53,790 nt of DNA from Pseudideonella sakaiensis (GTDB lineage: Bacteria > Pseudomonadota > Gammaproteobacteria > Burkholderiales > Burkholderiaceae_C): NCBI RefSeq assembly GCF_001293525.1, contig NZ_BBYR01000083.1, forward strand, positions 1 to 53,790, written 5' to 3'. The notes beneath the pieces are model-generated. The model was not told the DNA's origin and searched no databases. It worked only from the letters and a program-made list of their open reading frames with translations. A program made the translations under genes and the position numbers. This document shows, one piece after another, positions 50,861 to 53,790 of this stretch (position 1 is the first letter of the stretch; every line of letters starts with the position of its first letter).

Positions 50861-52282
50861 TTATTCCGAGGCCGCGGCGCGGCCCGCCTGTGCGTCGGGC
50901 GCGCCGGCTTGATCCTCGGCAAAGCGTTCGCGCAGCGAGAGCGCGCCGCCGGTGATGCCGAAGAAGTCGTAGCGCACCGGGCGCTCGGTGGCCATCAGGT
51001 ACTGCAGGTGCACCTGGAAGCGGTTGCGCCGCAGCCGGGCGTAGGTCGCGGGGCCGAAGGCCTGGTGGAAGCGCGGCGACAGGCGCTGCGGGTGCCAGCC
51101 CGGCGGCGCCGGCGGCAGGCCGGCGCCGGTCACCGGGTCGATGCCGGGGAAGGCCACCCAGTCGATCGGCGCGCTCACGTCGAGCCAGTCGATCGGTGCC
51201 TGCGCGACGCGCTGCAGGTCGGCGCGGAAGGCGGCCGCCGGGCCGAGCGCGGTCATCAGCGGCAGGCAGTGCCCGAGGCTGAGGAAGGCCAGGCCCGGCG
51301 TGCCGGGCCGGCCCGCGGCCGCGCGACGCTCGAGCAGGCGCGCCAGCACGGACACTCCGAGCGTGGCGCCGACGCTGTGGCCGATCAGCAGGACCTCGTC
51401 CGGCGTGTCCGCGGGCACCGCATCCGGGCCTGTGTCCGAGCCCGAGCCCGAGCCCGTGTCCGTGTCCGTGTCCGCGCTCGCGGCCAGCCTCGAGGCCGCG
51501 CCTGCGCCGGGCCCGGCGCCCAGATCCGCGCCCGCGGCCGCCTGCAGCACCCGGTCGATGCGCGCGGCGAAGTCCGCGACGCGCGCGTCCAGCGCCGGCA
51601 CCTGGCCGCTGGCGTGGCGGCGGCTGAAGTGCACCAGCCGCAGCAGCCAGGTGAACTGCAGGCGGTGCACCGCGGCGGCCAGCGCCACGAACAGCGCGGC
51701 AGCGGCGGCCAGGCCGAGGCCCGCGCCCAGCGCGGCGGCCGCGGCCGGCGCGTGCGGCCGCAGCAGCGCCGCCGCGCCGAGGCCGAGCGCGCCGCCCAGC
51801 GCCGCGGCCAGCAGCGCGCCGGCCGCCAGCACCGCGAGCGGAAACAGCGTCGCATAGACCGGCGGCCGCCCGAGGCGGAACATGCGCTGCACCGCGCCGC
51901 TGCGCAGCCCCCACGCGACGGTGCGCAGCCCGTCGCGCAGCACCGGGCCGGCCCGCTCCACCCAGTGCGCGCGCACCAGGTCGTCCCAGGCGAGCAGCTC
52001 GAAGGTGGTCTGCACGCGGCCGCCGTCCGCTGCGGTGGACGCCAGCGTCCACGCGTGGCCCGGGCCGTCGGTGGCCGTGCGCTCGCGCCCCACGCTCACC
52101 GCGCAGCCGCCGGCGGCCGCCTGCCGCGCCGCCTCGCGGCGGTACAGCGCGTGGACGTAGCGTTCGCTCTTCGGGTCGAAGCCGGCCAGGTAGAACACGT
52201 GGCGCCGGCGCACGCGGCCGGCCGTGGCGGGGGTGCCCGCGGCGGCCGGCGCCTCGGGCATGGGCGCGCCGGCGCTCGTCAT
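50861..52282 (-). CDS. Membrane alpha/beta-hydrolase-like protein A
   Basis: Protein of 473 aa; ATG 52282 overlaps the GT1 stop (ATGA). It is a paralogue of 47494-48807: HVFYLAGFDPKSERYVHALY and AWDDLVRAHWVERAGPVLRD match. Membrane helices follow (YATLFPLAVLAAGALLAAAL, AAALGAGLGLAAAAALFVAL). A low-complexity Asp/Thr/Gly/Ser insert (ADTDTDTGSGSGSD) comes before the nucleophile motif VLLIGHSVGATLGVSVLARL (G-H-S-V-G). The C-terminal part (APIDWVAFPGIDPVTGAGLP) also resembles B. Two related membrane hydrolases flanking a P450 suggest heteromeric or sequential action on a lipid-like substrate. Confidence 0.65.
   Translation of the reverse strand: MTSAGAPMPEAPAAAGTPATAGRVRRRHVFYLAGFDPKSERYVHALYRREAARQAAAGGCAVSVGRERTATDGPGHAWTLASTAADGGRVQTTFELLAWDDLVRAHWVERAGPVLRDGLRTVAWGLRSGAVQRMFRLGRPPVYATLFPLAVLAAGALLAAALGGALGLGAAALLRPHAPAAAAALGAGLGLAAAAALFVALAAAVHRLQFTWLLRLVHFSRRHASGQVPALDARVADFAARIDRVLQAAAGADLGAGPGAGAASRLAASADTDTDTGSGSGSDTGPDAVPADTPDEVLLIGHSVGATLGVSVLARLLERRAAAGRPGTPGLAFLSLGHCLPLMTALGPAAAFRADLQRVAQAPIDWLDVSAPIDWVAFPGIDPVTGAGLPPAPPGWHPQRLSPRFHQAFGPATYARLRRNRFQVHLQYLMATERPVRYDFFGITGGALSLRERFAEDQAGAPDAQAGRAAASE
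51438..51473. repeat. Hexamer repeats (GAGCCC)x3 then (GTGTCC)x3
   Basis: Six consecutive hexamers of two related types (51438-51455 and 51456-51473), encoding the Asp-Thr and Gly-Ser dipeptide runs of the hydrolase A insert. Copy number changes would alter linker length without shifting the frame. Confidence 0.85.
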
Positions 52283-53667
52283 GGCGTGCTCCGGGCCGGC
52301 CACGCCGACAGCGTGTCGCACAGCCCCGGCAGCGCCGGCTCGGCGAGCAGGCGGGCGCGGGCGGCCGCGCGCGGTGCGGCCGGCAGCGCGAGCAGCGCGC
52401 GCAGGGCCCGCGCCAGCGCCGCCGGCTCGGCCTGCCGAGGCCGCAGGATGCGGGCGACGCCGAGGCGGCGCAGGCAGTGCGCGTTGTCGAACTGGTCGTG
52501 CGCCATCGGCATCACCAGCTGCGGCAGCCCGGCGCGCAGGCCCTGGGCGCAGCTGCCGATGCCGCCGTGGTGCACCACCGCGCGGGCGCGCGGCAGCAGC
52601 GCGCCGAAGGGCAGGTAGGGCTGGTGCAGCACCGTTGGCGGCAGCTCCGGCGGCAGCTGCCCGGCGTGCGGCGTGAGCAGCACCGCGCGCTCGCCCAGCC
52701 GGGCGCAGGCCGCCACGGCGGCCGCGAAGTGGGCCTGGGCGTGGCGCATCGCGCTGCCCGGCATGAAGACGATCGGCGCCGGGCCGGCCGCGAGGAAGGC
52801 TTCGGCGGCCGGCGGCAGCGCGCCACCCGCCGCGCGGTCGCCGTCGGCGTCGACGAGGCCGTGGCTGCCTGCCATGTCGTCACCGACACCGCCGGCCGCC
52901 GCATCGCCGCCGGGGTCGTCGAACAGCGGGAAGCCGCCGGGCCGCAGGTCGGCCGGCCAGCCGCGGCGCGCGGGCGCGAACCAGGGCGGGAAGAGCGCGA
53001 GCCCGCCGTCGGGCGACCACATCCAGTCGCCGAAGACGCTGCTGCCCGCCGGCGGGCCGGCCACGCCGAGCGCGGCCGCCTCGCGCTGCAGCCGCTGCAG
53101 CGCCATCGGGTGCAGCTTGTGGCGGTCGAGCTGGCGCCAGGCCCAGCGCACCAGCGGGCCGGGCGTGCCGGCCGGCAGCCGCCAGTGCGCCATCGTCACC
53201 GGCGCGCGGTCGGTGCGCAGCACGGCCGGCGCGGTGATGGCGGAGACCAGGGTCACGCCCGGGCAGGCCGCGCGGGCGAAGCGGGCGCCGAACATCACCG
53301 GCGGCGCGACGACCAGGCAGGGGCCGTCGGCGGCGATTCGCGCGATGTGGTGGAAGGTCGGCGCGATCGCCGGCGCGAGCATGTGCTTCCAGAACACGCC
53401 CAGGCCCTTGATCGGGTGCCAGAGGTTCGGGCTGGCGCTGGCGGCGCCGAGGTCGACGGCCGGGCCGGTCGGCGCGGCGTCGAGGCCGGCGCGGGCGGCG
53501 GCGTCCCGGTGCTCGTCGTTGCAGACCAGCGTGACCGCATGCCCGCGCGCCTGCAGGGCGCGCCCGAGCGCGACGAAGGGATGGACGTCGCCGAGGCTGC
53601 CGACGCTCGCCAGCACGATGCGCCGCGCAGCGGCGGGGCAGGGCGGGGCGGCGGGTGCGGGCGGCAA
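52279..53667 (-). CDS. GT1-family glycosyltransferase (UGT/MGT type)
   Basis: Up to 462 aa from a TTG at 53667; a GTG at 53616 (VLASVGSLGDVHPFVALGRA) would trim an unconvincing Pro/Ala tail, so the start is uncertain. GT1 marks: VGSLGDVHPFVALGRALQAR at the start, PIVFMPGSAMRHAQAHFAAA and VLLTPHAGQLPPELPP in the donor half, YLPFGALLPRARAVVHHGGI and GSCAQGLRAGLPQLVMPMAH, then DQFDNAHCLRRLG. This is the UDP- or dTDP-sugar-dependent type that glycosylates small lipophilic acceptors. It is first in the operon and overlaps hydrolase A. Nothing clear lies in 53668-53790 upstream. Confidence 0.88.
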   Translation of the reverse strand: MPPAPAAPPCPAAARRIVLASVGSLGDVHPFVALGRALQARGHAVTLVCNDEHRDAAARAGLDAAPTGPAVDLGAASASPNLWHPIKGLGVFWKHMLAPAIAPTFHHIARIAADGPCLVVAPPVMFGARFARAACPGVTLVSAITAPAVLRTDRAPVTMAHWRLPAGTPGPLVRWAWRQLDRHKLHPMALQRLQREAAALGVAGPPAGSSVFGDWMWSPDGGLALFPPWFAPARRGWPADLRPGGFPLFDDPGGDAAAGGVGDDMAGSHGLVDADGDRAAGGALPPAAEAFLAAGPAPIVFMPGSAMRHAQAHFAAAVAACARLGERAVLLTPHAGQLPPELPPTVLHQPYLPFGALLPRARAVVHHGGIGSCAQGLRAGLPQLVMPMAHDQFDNAHCLRRLGVARILRPRQAEPAALARALRALLALPAAPRAAARARLLAEPALPGLCDTLSAWPARSTP

Positions 53668-53790
53668 CGGTCGTCAGGCGGGCGGCGGTGCCCGATTGTG
53701 CGGCGCGGGTGCGGCCGGCGGTTCCGGCGCTCCCGGGCTGTCGGCCGCTGCTCAGCCGCTCGGCCGCTCGCGACCGCCGCTCAGCGGCTC

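Noticed and set aside
1-53790. CRISPR arrays, tRNA, rRNA, prophage or intact insertion sequences
   Set aside because: No regularly spaced direct repeats, no cloverleaf or rRNA landmark sequence, no phage structural genes and no intact transposase with terminal repeats were seen by eye.

Overview
The window is very GC-rich (roughly 70% by eye) and densely packed, with many 1-4 base start/stop overlaps. It looks like a chromosomal accessory region of a betaproteobacterium of the Burkholderiales. The best guess is the Rubrivivax/Leptothrix/Ideonella neighbourhood, based on the GC content, FecI-FecR-TonB and KpsS/KpsC-type genes, a proteobacterial lasso peptide locus and an AerR-like B12-binding protein. 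This placement is an inference. I saw no rRNA, tRNA or CRISPR array.

Layout. (1) 33-7460, minus strand: a surface-glycan block of three large GT4-type glycosyltransferases, one of them a GT2-GT4 fusion, plus a SAM methyltransferase. (2) 7784-10862, plus strand: a lipoprotein, the orphan 3' end of another gene, a run of three hairpins, and a membrane GAF-like protein coupled to a small protein. (3) 11235-13823: two paralogous XRE regulators transcribed leftward. Each has a compound palindromic operator at its start codon, and each is divergent from a plus-strand gene (an orphan STN-domain protein and a FecI-type sigma factor). (4) 13895-26354: a lasso peptide locus in two convergent arms. The plus arm encodes two FecI-like sigma factors, FecR, a TonB-dependent receptor and a prolyl-oligopeptidase-family lasso isopeptidase. 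The minus arm encodes a 38-residue precursor, an RRE/protease B protein, an asparagine-synthetase-like cyclase C and an ABC exporter D. The arms meet stop codon on stop codon. (5) 26742-31703: a degenerate REP-transposase-like protein, an AerR-like B12-binding protein, a second GAF-like/small-protein pair and an MBL-fold exonuclease. (6) 31937-34420: a beta-lactamase-family lipoprotein, then a small graveyard (Rhs-like remnant, antitoxin plus frameshifted PIN toxin, XRE remnant). (7) 34516-47429: a capsule/exopolysaccharide region: a minus operon of an outer-membrane export lipoprotein with three glycosyltransferases and a TPR protein, and a plus operon of KpsS-like, GT4, KpsC-like and UDP-glucose dehydrogenase genes. 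(8) 47494-53667, minus strand: a tight five-gene operon (GT1 glycosyltransferase, membrane alpha/beta-hydrolase, cytochrome P450, small membrane protein, second membrane alpha/beta-hydrolase) that looks like a small unassigned glycolipid or natural-product pathway.

How it works together. The precursor (26238-26354) would be bound by the RRE of B, cut after Leu19, and closed by C between Gly1 and Glu8 or Glu9 of the core GVELAFNEELIDALPRLYD. The product would be exported by D. The TonB receptor would re-import the lasso (or a metal-bound or foreign one), FecR and the sigma factors would signal its presence, and the isopeptidase would linearise it. Having both an exporter and an isopeptidase/uptake arm, under a putative XRE switch, is the most interesting feature here. 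Everything was read by eye: no similarity search was run, so family names rest on motifs and gene context.
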